Positions 51,261-59,546 of a stretch of 64,000 nucleotides of DNA are shown piece by piece. Numbering within the stretch: the first letter of the stretch is position 1; every line of letters begins with the position of its first letter. This DNA is from Ferrovibrio terrae_B (lineage in GTDB: Bacteria > Pseudomonadota > Alphaproteobacteria > Ferrovibrionales > Ferrovibrionaceae): positions 13,396-77,395 of the forward strand of contig NZ_CALRUC010000003.1 of NCBI RefSeq assembly GCF_943371255.1, written 5' to 3'. The translations under genes were made by a program, and so were the position numbers. Under the pieces are notes generated by a model. It worked only from the letters and a program-made list of their open reading frames with translations, was not told where the DNA came from and did not search any database.

Positions 51261-52553
51261 ATGGCACAGTCAGATGGCGGCTTCCTGTCGCGCTGGACTC
51301 TAAAGACCGGTGGCGTGATCGCGCCGGACGAACGCCTGCCCATGGGACAGACGATTGCGGTTGGCCTGCAGCATGTGGTTGCCATGTTCGGCGCCACTGT
51401 GCTGGCGCCGCTGCTGATGGGCTTCGATCCCAATGTCTCGATCCTGTTCTCGGGCATCAGCACGCTGATCTTCTTCTTCGTTACCGGCGGCAAGCTGCCG
51501 AGCTATCTGGGTTCCAGCTTCTCCTTCATCGCCGTGGTGATCGCGGCCTCCGCCTATAGCGGCGGTGGCGCGAATGCCAATATCGGCGTGGCGCTCGGCG
51601 GCATCATTGCCGCCGGTGCGGTCTATGCCATCATCGGCCTGATCGTGATGAAAGCCGGCCATGGCTGGATCGAGACCCTGATGCCGCCAGTGGTGACCGG
51701 CGCCATCGTCGCCGTGATCGGCCTCAATCTGGCGCCGATTGCCGTGAAGGGTATCAGTGCCAATGGCTTCGACGCCTTCATCGGATTGCTCACCGTGGTC
51801 GCCGTCGGCGTCATCGCGGTTTATACCAGCGGCACACTGCAACGCCTGCCGATCCTGCTCGGCGGACTGGTCGCCTATATCGTCTATGCTGTGCTGGCCA
51901 ACGGCGCCGGCATGGGCAAACCAATCGATTTCAGCGGCGTGATGAATGCCGCCTGGATCGGCATGCCCAACTTCACCGCACCGGTCTTCGAGGCCGGTGC
52001 CATGGCGCTGATCGCACCCGTCGCGATCATCCTGGTGGCGGAGAATCTGGGTCATGTGAAGGCGATCGGCGTGATGACCGGGCGCAATCTCGATCCGCTG
52101 CTGGGCCGGGCCTTCTTCGGCGATGGCATCGCCACCATGATCTCGGGTGCCGGCGGCGGTACCGGCATGACCACCTATGCCGAAAACATGGGCGTGATGG
52201 CAGTCACCAAGATCTTCTCCACGCTGATCTTCATCGTGGCGGCGCTCTTCGCCATCCTGCTCGGCTTCTCGCCCAAATTCGGTGCCCTGATCCTCACCAT
52301 CCCGGGCTCGGTGCTCGGTGGCCTGTCCCTGGTGGTGTTCGGCCTGATCTCGGCCACCGCCGGGCGCATCTGGGTCGAGAACAAGGTCGATTTCTCGAAT
52401 GCCCGCAACCTGATCACGGTGGGCGTTGCCCTGACTGTGGGGGCCGGCGACCTGATGCTGAAATTCGGCGGTTTCTCGCTGGGCGGCATCGGCACCGCCA
52501 CCTTTGGCGCCATCATCCTGTATCAGATCCTGAACGGGCGCAGCAGCCAGTAG
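51261..52553 (+). CDS. NCS2 family nucleobase permease, uracil (UraA/RutG) type
   Basis: 430 aa with about 14 hydrophobic segments. The start GLQHVVAMFGATVLAPLLMGFDPN is the QH motif of NCS2 proteins; GGKLPSYLGSSFSFIAVV, LAPIAVKG and the substrate motif ISGAGGGTGMTTYAENMGVMAVTK (NxGxxxxTK-like) follow. The AENMG form points to uracil or related pyrimidine uptake with protons. GGGGAG precedes the ATG. It is a single-gene unit ended by an intrinsic terminator. Confidence 0.92.
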   Translation: MAQSDGGFLSRWTLKTGGVIAPDERLPMGQTIAVGLQHVVAMFGATVLAPLLMGFDPNVSILFSGISTLIFFFVTGGKLPSYLGSSFSFIAVVIAASAYSGGGANANIGVALGGIIAAGAVYAIIGLIVMKAGHGWIETLMPPVVTGAIVAVIGLNLAPIAVKGISANGFDAFIGLLTVVAVGVIAVYTSGTLQRLPILLGGLVAYIVYAVLANGAGMGKPIDFSGVMNAAWIGMPNFTAPVFEAGAMALIAPVAIILVAENLGHVKAIGVMTGRNLDPLLGRAFFGDGIATMISGAGGGTGMTTYAENMGVMAVTKIFSTLIFIVAALFAILLGFSPKFGALILTIPGSVLGGLSLVVFGLISATAGRIWVENKVDFSNARNLITVGVALTVGAGDLMLKFGGFSLGGIGTATFGAIILYQILNGRSSQ

Positions 52554-52573
52554 TCAGGACTCGACACGATAGG

Positions 52574-52608
52574 CCGCGGCGGAAACAGTTTCCGTCGCGG
52601 TTCTTTTG
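52574..52608 (+). terminator. Intrinsic terminator of the nucleobase permease gene
   Basis: CCGCGGCGGAAA-CAG-TTTCCGTCGCGG forms a 12-bp stem with one G-T pair and a 3-nt loop, followed by TTCTTTTG. It starts 21 nt after the permease stop. Confidence 0.9.
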
Positions 52609-52666
52609 TGGCCTGCCGGCGCGTATGGTTCTGCCCCGGTAAGAGAATCGCTCAGGAGACGCAGAC

Positions 52667-52879
52667 GTGGATGTGAAAGACAGCAACGGCAACCTGCTTG
52701 CCGAAGGCGACAGTGTCGTCCTGATCAAGGATCTGAAGGTGAAGGGCGCCAATGCGACCCTGAAGCGCGGCACGGTGATCAAGAATATCCACCTGACCGA
52801 CGACGCAGAGGAAATCGAGGGCCGCACCGACAAGATAAAGGGCCTGGTGCTGAAAGTCTGTTTCGTGAAAAAGGCCTGA
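52667..52879 (+). CDS. Small PhnA/YjdM-domain protein
   Basis: 70 aa with a GTG start and AGGAG 8 nt upstream. The whole protein is a PhnA C-terminal domain: VKDSNGNLLAEGDSVVLIKD, LKVKGANATLKRGTVIKNI, then LTDDAEEIEGR and KIKGLVLKVCFVKKA. E. coli YjdM has an additional N-terminal zinc ribbon, missing here. The old name alkylphosphonate utilisation protein rests on gene position in E. coli; no phosphonate genes are nearby, so the function is unknown. Confidence 0.85.
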   Translation: MDVKDSNGNLLAEGDSVVLIKDLKVKGANATLKRGTVIKNIHLTDDAEEIEGRTDKIKGLVLKVCFVKKA

Positions 52880-52896
52880 GCGTCGCGCGGTTTTAT

Positions 52897-53793
52897 TTAC
52901 CCGAGCAGGCGCGCGACGCAGCGCCGCACGCCGTCCTGCCAGGGCGGCATGCGGATACCATACACCGCCGCAATCTTGCCGGTATCGAGTACCGAATTGG
53001 CCGGACGCTTTGCCGGCGTTGGATAATCGGCCGTGGTGATCGCTTCTACCGGCACGCTGCGCCCACCCAGACTGTCCGCTACCGCCATGATTTCACTGGC
53101 CAGGCCATGCCATGTGGTGGCGCCTGAACCGGCGAGATGAAAAACACCGAAAAGCCTTGCATCGCCGGGCGCAGCCACAAGCCGTTGCGCCATGGTCAGC
53201 ACGGCGGCCGCAAGATCGGGCGCATAGCTGGGCGAGCCGTGCTGATCGGCCACCACCCGCAGGCTGTCGCGTTCGACACTGAGCCGCAACATGGTACGGA
53301 CGAAATTGGCGCCGAAGGGACTATGAACCCAGGCGGTGCGCAGGATCACGGCCTGCGGTAAAGCCGCCAGCACCGCCTGCTCGCCCGCCAGTTTCGAGTG
53401 CCCGTAAACACCCTGCGGGTTGCAGGCGTCATCCTCGCGATATGCACCCGCTTTGCTGCCGTCGAAGACATAGTCGGTGGAGACATGGATCAGCGGCAGG
53501 CTGCGCCGCGCACAGACCTCCGCCACGGCCGCGGCGCCATCGCGATTGATGGCGAAGGCCAGGTCGGGCTCGGATTCCGCCCGGTCGACCGCCGTATAGG
53601 CCGCGGCATTCACGACAAGATCGATGGGCATATCCGCCAGGGCGGCAGCAACCGTTTCCGGCGCGACGAGGTCAAGCTGCGGCCGGCCGATGCAGATGAT
53701 ATCCACATCGTCGCCACCCAGTTCGGTCAGAGAACGTGCAAGCTGCCCCTGTATTCCGATGACGGCCAGACTCAGCCTGGACTGGCGCAGCAT
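52897..53793 (-). CDS. rfbD: dTDP-4-dehydrorhamnose reductase
   Basis: 298 aa from ATG 53793, 4 nt after the rfbC stop; the frame could start at 53826 with an overlap. NADPH-binding start GIQGQLARSL, VNAAAYTAVDRAESEPDLAFAIN, IHVSTDYVFDGSK, and the catalytic YGHSKLAGEQAV (YxxxK). It performs the last step of dTDP-L-rhamnose synthesis. It is the final gene of the polysaccharide operon that begins with the fdtA-like gene. Confidence 0.92.
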   Translation of the reverse strand: MLRQSRLSLAVIGIQGQLARSLTELGGDDVDIICIGRPQLDLVAPETVAAALADMPIDLVVNAAAYTAVDRAESEPDLAFAINRDGAAAVAEVCARRSLPLIHVSTDYVFDGSKAGAYREDDACNPQGVYGHSKLAGEQAVLAALPQAVILRTAWVHSPFGANFVRTMLRLSVERDSLRVVADQHGSPSYAPDLAAAVLTMAQRLVAAPGDARLFGVFHLAGSGATTWHGLASEIMAVADSLGGRSVPVEAITTADYPTPAKRPANSVLDTGKIAAVYGIRMPPWQDGVRRCVARLLG

Positions 53794-53797
53794 GGCC

Positions 53798-54388
53798 TCA
53801 ACCTTCGTGCCTGCCGTTGGTGACAATCAGCGGCGGCAGCGGGTAGTAGGGCGGCAGCACCTTGGCTTCAGCCAGCAGCGGCGCGGCCAGGTCTTTCTTG
53901 GCAATGATCGGATCCTTCAATTTCCAGTCGATGCCGATGGCCGGATCGTTCCAGCGGATCGCATGTTCGCAGCTGGGATCATAGGGCGCCGTGCACTGGT
54001 AGAGGAAATCGGCCTGATCGCTCAGCACTGAAAAGCCATGGGCGAAGCCCGGCGGAATCCACAGCTGCTGGTGATTGTCGCCGCTCAGGATCGTGCCGGT
54101 CCAGCGACCGAAGGTGGGTGAGCCTTTGCGGATATCGACGGCAACATCGAATACCTCGCCCGCCACCACCGTCACCAGCTTACCCTGGCCATGCGGCTCC
54201 TGGTAATGCAGGCCGCGGATCACACCTTTGCGCGAGCGCGAGAAATTGGTCTGCACCGACGGCACGCCAAGCCCCTGGTTCAGGTAGCGGGGCGCATTCC
54301 ACAGCTCCTTGATAAAACCTCGGTCGTCAGAAAACGTCTTCATCTCGATGATGAAGACGTCGGGCAGATCGGTGGCGATGATGCGCAT
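53798..54388 (-). CDS. rfbC: dTDP-4-dehydrorhamnose 3,5-epimerase
   Basis: 196 aa RmlC cupin. Conserved features: FIKELWNAPRYLNQGLG, RSRKGVIRGLHYQEPHGQGKLVTVVAGEVFDVAVDIRKGSPTFG (catalytic His and Lys), LWIPPGFAHGFSVLSDQADFLYQC, and DPAIGIDWKL. It inverts C3 and C5 of dTDP-4-keto-6-deoxyglucose. It lies 17 nt downstream of rfbA and 4 nt upstream of rfbD. Confidence 0.95.
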   Translation of the reverse strand: MRIIATDLPDVFIIEMKTFSDDRGFIKELWNAPRYLNQGLGVPSVQTNFSRSRKGVIRGLHYQEPHGQGKLVTVVAGEVFDVAVDIRKGSPTFGRWTGTILSGDNHQQLWIPPGFAHGFSVLSDQADFLYQCTAPYDPSCEHAIRWNDPAIGIDWKLKDPIIAKKDLAAPLLAEAKVLPPYYPLPPLIVTNGRHEG

Positions 54389-54405
54389 GATATATCCTGC
54401 CCGGC

Positions 54406-55284
54406 CTAGCGGTCGCGGCCTTCGTTAAGGATGCGGCGCAGATACTGGCCGTAGGCATTCTTGCTGTACGCGCCGGCGAGATTTTCGAGTTGCGCGGCAT
54501 CGATATAGCCCTGTCGCCACGCGACTTCCTCCGGAGCGGCGATCTTCAGGCCCTGGCGCTTCTCCACCGTGGCGATGAAGTTGGAGGCCTCCAGAAGGCT
54601 GTCGGGCGTACCGGTATCGAGCCAGGCAAAACCGCGACCGAACAGCTCCACCTTCAGTTTTCCGCGCTGCAGGTAGACATTGTTGAGGTCGGTGATTTCC
54701 AGCTCGCCGCGCGCCGAAGGCTTCAGCGTAGCGGCAATGTCGCAAACCTCTTTGTCGTAGAAATACAGGCCGGTCACTGCCCAGTTGGTCGGCGGGTTCG
54801 TCGGCTTCTCGATAATCGCCTTCGGCTTCTTGTCAGGGCCGAGCTCCAGCACGCCATATCGCTCCGGGTCAGCGACCCAGTAGCCGAAGACCACGGCGCC
54901 ATCCTGAATGCGGGCCGCGCGGCGCAGGACATCACCAAAGCCTTCGCCATAAAAGATGTTGTCACCCAGCACCAGGGCGCAGGCTTCGCCATTGATGAAG
55001 TTGCGCCCGATGATGAAGGCCTGCGCGATGCCGTTCGGCTCCAGCTGCACGGCATAGGTGATGGCGATGCCCCACTGGCTGCCATCGCCCAGCAGGTTGC
55101 GGAACGCCACCTGGTCGCGCGGCGTGGTGATGATCAGGATCTCGCGGATGCCGGCCAGCATCAACGTGGTCAGCGGATGATAGATCATCGGCTTGTCGTA
55201 GATCGGGATCAGCTGCTTGCTGGTCACTGCCGTTGCCGGATGCAACCGGGTGCCCGCGCCGCCCGCCAGAATGATGCCCTTCAT
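54406..55284 (-). CDS. rfbA: Glucose-1-phosphate thymidylyltransferase
   Basis: 292 aa, RmlA short form. MKGIILAGGAGTRLHPATAVTSKQLIPIYDKPMIYHPL is the nucleotide-binding signature (GGxGTRLxPxT...K), with LGDNIFYGEGF, VFGYWVADPERYGVLE and FAWLDTGTPDSLLEASNF further on. It makes dTDP-glucose, precursor of both rhamnose and 3-amino-3,6-dideoxy sugars. The next enzyme, RfbB, is not encoded in the window. Confidence 0.95.
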   Translation of the reverse strand: MKGIILAGGAGTRLHPATAVTSKQLIPIYDKPMIYHPLTTLMLAGIREILIITTPRDQVAFRNLLGDGSQWGIAITYAVQLEPNGIAQAFIIGRNFINGEACALVLGDNIFYGEGFGDVLRRAARIQDGAVVFGYWVADPERYGVLELGPDKKPKAIIEKPTNPPTNWAVTGLYFYDKEVCDIAATLKPSARGELEITDLNNVYLQRGKLKVELFGRGFAWLDTGTPDSLLEASNFIATVEKRQGLKIAAPEEVAWRQGYIDAAQLENLAGAYSKNAYGQYLRRILNEGRDR

Positions 55285-55306
55285 CGCCGTCCGTACCTTT
55301 TCTGCG

Positions 55307-56461
55307 TCACTGTCGCGCTGCGGCCAGCGGCTGTGCCACCGCCGTGCGGACCGAGTCTATCACATAGCTGATCTGGGCGCCGCTCATGCCGGGCCAGATC
55401 GGCAGGCTGATCGTCTGGGCCGCGATCGATTCCGCCACTGGGAAAGCGCCCCGGCCATAGCCCAGATCGGCATAGGCCGGCTGCAGATGCGGTGGCGCCG
55501 GATAGTGGATCATGGCCTGCACACCCGCCTCTGCAAGGCGGGCGATCACCGCATCGCGCTGCGGGTGGCGGATGGTATAGAGATGCCACACCGCTTCCGC
55601 CCCTTCCGTGATGACCGGCAAGGTGACGCTGTTCAGATCCGCCAGCCCCTCGCTATAGGCCCGGGCGATCTGGCGGCGCTGGGTGTTGAGGGCATCGAGC
55701 TGCGGCAGCTTGACGCTGAGCAGCGCGGCCTGCAGCTCGTCCAGCCGCGAATTGCAGCCGGCAACCTGATGCTCGTATTTGCGCTCCGAGCCGTAATTGC
55801 GCAGCAGCCGCAATCGCGCCGCCAAACCGGCATCATTGGTGACCACGGCACCGCCATCGCCCAGCGCACCGAGATTCTTGGTCGGATAGAAACTGAAGCC
55901 GGCGGCAACGCCAAGCGTACCGGTGGTGTGCCCGCGATAGGTGGCACCATGAGCCTGGGCGGCATCCTCGATCAGATGCAGGCCGTGCTTGGCGGCCAGC
56001 GCCTGCAGCGGTGCCATGTCGGCCGGATTGCCATACAGATGCACGGCAATCACCGCCCTGGTGCGGCTGGTGATGGCAGCCGCCACGCGGGCCGGGTCGA
56101 TATTGCAGGTGGCCGGATCGCAATCGACCGGCACCGGCCGTGCCTGGGCTCGCGACACGCCGAGCCAGGTGGCAATAAAAGTATGTGCCGGTACGATCAC
56201 CTCGTCCCCGGCGCCGATCCCCAGCGCCTCCAGCGTCAGGGTCAAAGCATCAAGGCCGTTGGCGACACCGATGGCGGTCTGCGCACCGCAATAGCGCGCA
56301 AAGGCTGCTTCGAATCCCTGCAGCGCCTCGCCCATGATGAAATGGCCGCGCTGCAGCGTGCTGCGCCAGGCATCGTTCAGCCCGACCTCGATACCCGCAT
56401 GGGTCGGACCGATATCGAAGAACGGGATGGTCATCGCGCGCGGCATCGTTCGCTCACTCAT
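55307..56461 (-). CDS. DegT/DnrJ/EryC1 sugar aminotransferase (FdtB/QdtB type)
   Basis: 384 aa from ATG 56461, overlapping the upstream stop by ATGA. PLP-dependent: NGLDALTLTLEALGIGAGDEVIVPAHTFIAT, HLYGNPADM, EDAAQAHGATY, and the lysine in GFSFYPTKNLGALGDGGAVVTND. With the FdtA-like isomerase in the same operon, the likely reaction is amination at C3 of dTDP-3-keto-6-deoxyhexose to give dTDP-Fuc3N or dTDP-Qui3N. Which of the two depends on the isomerase stereochemistry. Confidence 0.88.
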   Translation of the reverse strand: MSERTMPRAMTIPFFDIGPTHAGIEVGLNDAWRSTLQRGHFIMGEALQGFEAAFARYCGAQTAIGVANGLDALTLTLEALGIGAGDEVIVPAHTFIATWLGVSRAQARPVPVDCDPATCNIDPARVAAAITSRTRAVIAVHLYGNPADMAPLQALAAKHGLHLIEDAAQAHGATYRGHTTGTLGVAAGFSFYPTKNLGALGDGGAVVTNDAGLAARLRLLRNYGSERKYEHQVAGCNSRLDELQAALLSVKLPQLDALNTQRRQIARAYSEGLADLNSVTLPVITEGAEAVWHLYTIRHPQRDAVIARLAEAGVQAMIHYPAPPHLQPAYADLGYGRGAFPVAESIAAQTISLPIWPGMSGAQISYVIDSVRTAVAQPLAAARQ

Positions 56462-57429
56462 TGCGGCACAACCGACAGCTCGTACCAATCATGCACAAGC
56501 CCGCGGGCACCGAAAGCCTCTTTGCTCTCGATCAGGCCGTAATTGAGAGTCCGCCCCTGGTCGATGGTGGAAACGCCAAAGCTCAAGAAGCGATGGCCGG
56601 TATAAGGCCCAGTCAGCAGATGGTCGAGCAGGAAATCCAGTGCACCAATGGTTTTGCCTTCCGGCGTGCTGGCCATGTACTGGGTATGGAAAACCGGTTT
56701 GTTGTCATAGACCACGCAGCCGGCCAGCATGGTTTCACCCTGGAAGGCGCCATAGAGCAGGATCTGTTCGGGAAAGCGCGAACTGAGCAGCTGCATCTCG
56801 GCCACGCTATGGGCCGGCGTCACGCCATGCCGTGTCTCCAGGATGGTCGCCAGCATGGGAATGAAGGTGGCGTAATCCTGCGACAGCCGCACCTCCAGGC
56901 TGTTGCGCCGGGCACGGGAGATATTCGATTTCTTGCCCTTGGTGTATTTCAGTCCGCCTTCGATGAACAGCGCCGAAGACAGATCGCGACGCGTCAGCAC
57001 TGCGCCATTCAGGGTCAGGGCATAGAGGTCTTCCTGCGACGGCTGCGTCCAGAAGACATACGGGATCGGCTTGTAGACCAGGCGCTGCAGACCGGCCTCG
57101 CGCATGAAGCCGATCAGCGCCTGGAAACAGTCCAGCATGATCGCGGCCGTCATATCCATGCCGAACAGCATGCCGCCATAGGTCAGCCCCTGATGGCTGT
57201 GCAGGCTGCCATCGCGGCTGTTGGCCGGCAGGATTCCGACCAGATCGCCATCGCAGTAAAACAGCAGCGAGCAATCCTCGAAGCGGTCGGCATGGTAATC
57301 CATGTAATCCCGCTTGAAGATGAAATAGCCATTGCGTGCGCGCGCGACAAAGCCGTCCCATTCGGCCTTGCAGTGCGCCGCGTAGCGAACGACCTTAATG
57401 CGCGATGAGCTCTGCATAGCCAAAGCCAT
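56458..57429 (-). CDS. FemAB-like GNAT-fold acyl/aminoacyltransferase
   Basis: 323 aa. Two tandem GNAT-like halves as in FemAB/CelD proteins: FKRDYMDYHADRFEDCSLLFYCDGDLVGILPANS, TYGGMLFG, then KGKKSNISRARRNSLEVRLSQ, LLYGAFQGETMLAGCVVYD, and FLSFGVSTIDQGRTLNYGLIESKEAFGA. FemAB-like proteins in polysaccharide loci often attach amino acids or acyl groups to sugars. Candidate N-acylating enzyme for the 3-amino sugar made by the adjacent aminotransferase (inference). Overlaps the upstream propeller gene by 35 nt; ATG 57417 is an alternative start. Confidence 0.78.
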   Translation of the reverse strand: MALAMQSSSRIKVVRYAAHCKAEWDGFVARARNGYFIFKRDYMDYHADRFEDCSLLFYCDGDLVGILPANSRDGSLHSHQGLTYGGMLFGMDMTAAIMLDCFQALIGFMREAGLQRLVYKPIPYVFWTQPSQEDLYALTLNGAVLTRRDLSSALFIEGGLKYTKGKKSNISRARRNSLEVRLSQDYATFIPMLATILETRHGVTPAHSVAEMQLLSSRFPEQILLYGAFQGETMLAGCVVYDNKPVFHTQYMASTPEGKTIGALDFLLDHLLTGPYTGHRFLSFGVSTIDQGRTLNYGLIESKEAFGARGLVHDWYELSVVPQ

Positions 57430-58309
57430 CGACCCCCATGTCGTTGCCGTTATAAAACATCCAGATCCTGCTGCCGTAGTGGATCACGCTGGGATAGCAC
57501 AGATGCCGTGAATCCCAGCCGTCATCCGACAGGCCGATGCCAAGCTGGGAATCATCGCGGTTCCAGTGCACGCCATCGCGCGAGGTGGCATAGCCCGGCG
57601 TGTAATCGCCATCCACGCTGCCCTTGGTGAAGATCATCCTGTAGCCCGCCTCACCCAGATAGACGCGCGGCCGGCCGATGCGGTATTCGCGGCCCGCCGG
57701 CGGCAGGCAGAGATCGCCGGTGGTGTCGAAACGGATGCCGTCCACCGATGCCTGGTGGCGGATATGGTACTGCGGGTAGAAGCCACCCTTGATCGGTTCC
57801 CAGCCACTGCCGGCGGCATACCAGATGCGCCAACCACCGGTCTTGTCGGGCATGGCCGTATGCACGGCGCGGATGAACAGGCCTTCATCGGCACGGTCGA
57901 GCACCGGTGCCGCCTGCGCGCGCTGAAAAGAGTTTCCGCCATCAGTGCTGAAGGCCAGTCCGGTGAAGGCCAGGAATTTGACCCGTGCCACGATCTGGAA
58001 ACCGACGTAATACATACGCAGCCGATCACCATCGGCCACCACATCGCCCAGGATCACGCCATTGTCGTCGAAACAGCCGGCCATGCCGATATCCAGCACC
58101 GGCTCGCGCGATACGGCGACAACGACAGACGGATCGTCGGCCCGCACATCGACAAATCCGATACGCGAACGCCCCTCGCCATCGCGAAACCCGCAATAGA
58201 CGCGGATGATATCGCCGATCAGCACCGGGGTCGGCGTCAGGCAGCTATGCCTGGCCCAGGAGGAGCTTCCATCCGGACCGTAAATCAGACCGCGCTTCTG
58301 CCACTTCAT
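57395..58309 (-). CDS. Five-bladed beta-propeller (GH43/GH32-like) protein of a polysaccharide locus
   Basis: 304 aa. The fold is suggested by repeated blades beginning near IRVYCGFRDGEGRSRIGFVD, LRMYYVGFQ, WRIWYAAGSGWE, YRMIFTKGS and SRIWMFYNGND. Similar propellers occur next to NeuD/PglD and nucleotide-sugar genes in many bacteria, where their activity is not established; true GH43 catalytic acids cannot be assigned here. It overlaps the PglD-like gene by ATGA. No signal peptide is present, so it works in the cytoplasm. Confidence 0.75.
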   Translation of the reverse strand: MKWQKRGLIYGPDGSSSWARHSCLTPTPVLIGDIIRVYCGFRDGEGRSRIGFVDVRADDPSVVVAVSREPVLDIGMAGCFDDNGVILGDVVADGDRLRMYYVGFQIVARVKFLAFTGLAFSTDGGNSFQRAQAAPVLDRADEGLFIRAVHTAMPDKTGGWRIWYAAGSGWEPIKGGFYPQYHIRHQASVDGIRFDTTGDLCLPPAGREYRIGRPRVYLGEAGYRMIFTKGSVDGDYTPGYATSRDGVHWNRDDSQLGIGLSDDGWDSRHLCYPSVIHYGSRIWMFYNGNDMGVDGFGYAELIAH

Positions 58310-58995
58310 GTCGCACTGTCATCCGGAACTTTGAAATAGCGCCGCGCCGGCACCTTTGAAGGCGGCGTGGCCTCGACGCCGAACAGCTGGTTGTCCTCGG
58401 TGCTTTTCAGGATGACGCTGGCGGCACCGATCCAGTTATCGCGGCCGATCTTGACATGATCGGCCAGCGTGGCATTCACACCCATGAAACTGTGTGAGCC
58501 GATCTCGCAATAGCCCGGAATCATCACATGCGAGGAGACGAAGCAATAGTCGTTGATTGCCGAACGATGGCCGACATGATTGCCGCTCCACAACACCACG
58601 CCATTGCCGATCCGCACATGATGCTGGATCACGTTATTCTCGAAGATGAAGACATTGTCGCCCAGCGTGACATTACGCCAGACGAAGGCATGCGAGCTGA
58701 CATAGTTGGCCAGCGTATAGCCCTTGGCGCGGGTAATAGCGCAAAGCCGCGCCCGCACGCGGTTGAGCTTGGTATAGGTCACCGCCACATGGGCCTGGCA
58801 GCGGTCAGGCGGGAACTGGGTTTCGATATCCTCCAGCGCCACCACTGGCAGGTCGTACATGCGATCCTTGGTCAGGAAGCCGCGCTCGGCGGCGAAACCA
58901 ACGACGCGGAAACCGGAATCATGGGTGAAATACTCATAGGCGATCTCGCCGAATTCGCCGTCGCCGACGATCACCAGATCCTTGGTCTTGTCCAT
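58306..58995 (-). CDS. PglD/NeuD-like sugar acyltransferase (left-handed beta-helix)
   Basis: 229 aa. N-terminal Rossmann-like half (KDLVIVGDGEFGEIAYEYFTHDSG) and C-terminal hexapeptide repeats: NVTLGDNVFIFENNVIQHHVRIGNGVVLWSGNHVGHRS, with the histidine that acts as catalytic base in PglD enzymes, and FMGVNATLADHVKIGRDNWIGAASVI. It would acetylate (or formylate) the amino group of a nucleotide-linked amino sugar, filling the FdtC/QdtC role here. It is the second gene of the operon, 24 nt after the isomerase gene. Confidence 0.87.
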   Translation of the reverse strand: MDKTKDLVIVGDGEFGEIAYEYFTHDSGFRVVGFAAERGFLTKDRMYDLPVVALEDIETQFPPDRCQAHVAVTYTKLNRVRARLCAITRAKGYTLANYVSSHAFVWRNVTLGDNVFIFENNVIQHHVRIGNGVVLWSGNHVGHRSAINDYCFVSSHVMIPGYCEIGSHSFMGVNATLADHVKIGRDNWIGAASVILKSTEDNQLFGVEATPPSKVPARRYFKVPDDSAT

Positions 58996-59019
58996 CGCGC
59001 CCTCCCTGCCGCAGCCGGC

Positions 59020-59460
59020 TCACGGCACCGGAATGCCAAGCGCCGCCCATTTCGCCACCGCCGCCTTGCGGAAGGTGGCGTGGTCGCGGAAATAGTCGCT
59101 TTCGTCATAGACCGTGGACGCCATCACCAGGCAGACGCCGCCGGACGAGAAATTGTTGATCACGCGCCAGACCATCGGGCCGATCAATACACCCTTGTGC
59201 GAGCGGTTCAGGAAGATCGATTCCTGCACGCGGCCATCATCGAGATGCAGGCTGAAGCTGCCCGAGGCGGCAACAATAAGCTGCGACAACACCTTATGGG
59301 CATGCCCGGCACGCTCGGACCCCGACGGGACGTCATAAAGATAATAGACGCGGGCGATGTCGAAGGGCACCTGCCGGCCGCCCTCGACAAAGGTGAGGTT
59401 GCCGCGCGGGTCATGCACCACCGGCAGATCGACGACCGTCCAGCTCTTGCCGTCGTCCAT
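59020..59460 (-). CDS. dTDP-4-keto-6-deoxyglucose 3,4-ketoisomerase (FdtA/QdtA cupin)
   Basis: 146 aa single cupin. Conserved: DPRGNLTFVEGGRQVPFDIARVYYLYDVP, GSERAGHAHKVLSQLIVAASGSF, and IGPMVWRVINNFSSGGVCLVMAS. The HAH pair is the catalytic dyad in FdtA/QdtA. It moves the keto group from C4 to C3 of dTDP-4-keto-6-deoxyglucose, the product of the missing rfbB enzyme. First gene of the operon 59460 to 52897; AGGAG precedes the ATG. Confidence 0.9.
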   Translation of the reverse strand: MDDGKSWTVVDLPVVHDPRGNLTFVEGGRQVPFDIARVYYLYDVPSGSERAGHAHKVLSQLIVAASGSFSLHLDDGRVQESIFLNRSHKGVLIGPMVWRVINNFSSGGVCLVMASTVYDESDYFRDHATFRKAAVAKWAALGIPVP

Positions 59461-59516
59461 TACCCGTCTCCTGGCTGCTGTAAAGTCGGCATGGTTTTCC
59501 GCACTTTACCGCATAA

Positions 59517-59524
59517 ATGGTTAA
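59517..59524 (-). promoter_or_regulatory. Possible CtrA half-site upstream of the fdtA-like gene
   Basis: TTAACCAT on the minus strand, within CCGTTAACCATTTATG, 57 nt upstream of the start. TTAACCAT is a known CtrA-binding form in alphaproteobacteria. An 8-mer occurs by chance, though less often in such GC-rich DNA. The remainder of 59461-59546 is AT-richer and probably holds the operon promoter. Confidence 0.3.
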
Positions 59525-59546
59525 CGGTTTTTTGCAGCTTGCAGCT

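Noticed and set aside
52880..52919. GCGTCGCGC ... GCGCGACGC inverted repeat around the rfbD stop
   Set aside because: The loop is 22 nt and no T-run follows on either strand; not a convincing terminator for phnA or rfbD.
54388..54396. TGATATATC at the rfbC start resembling the GntR island site
   Set aside because: Only 9 bases match, the other half of the palindrome is missing and the context is a dTDP-sugar operon; probably chance.
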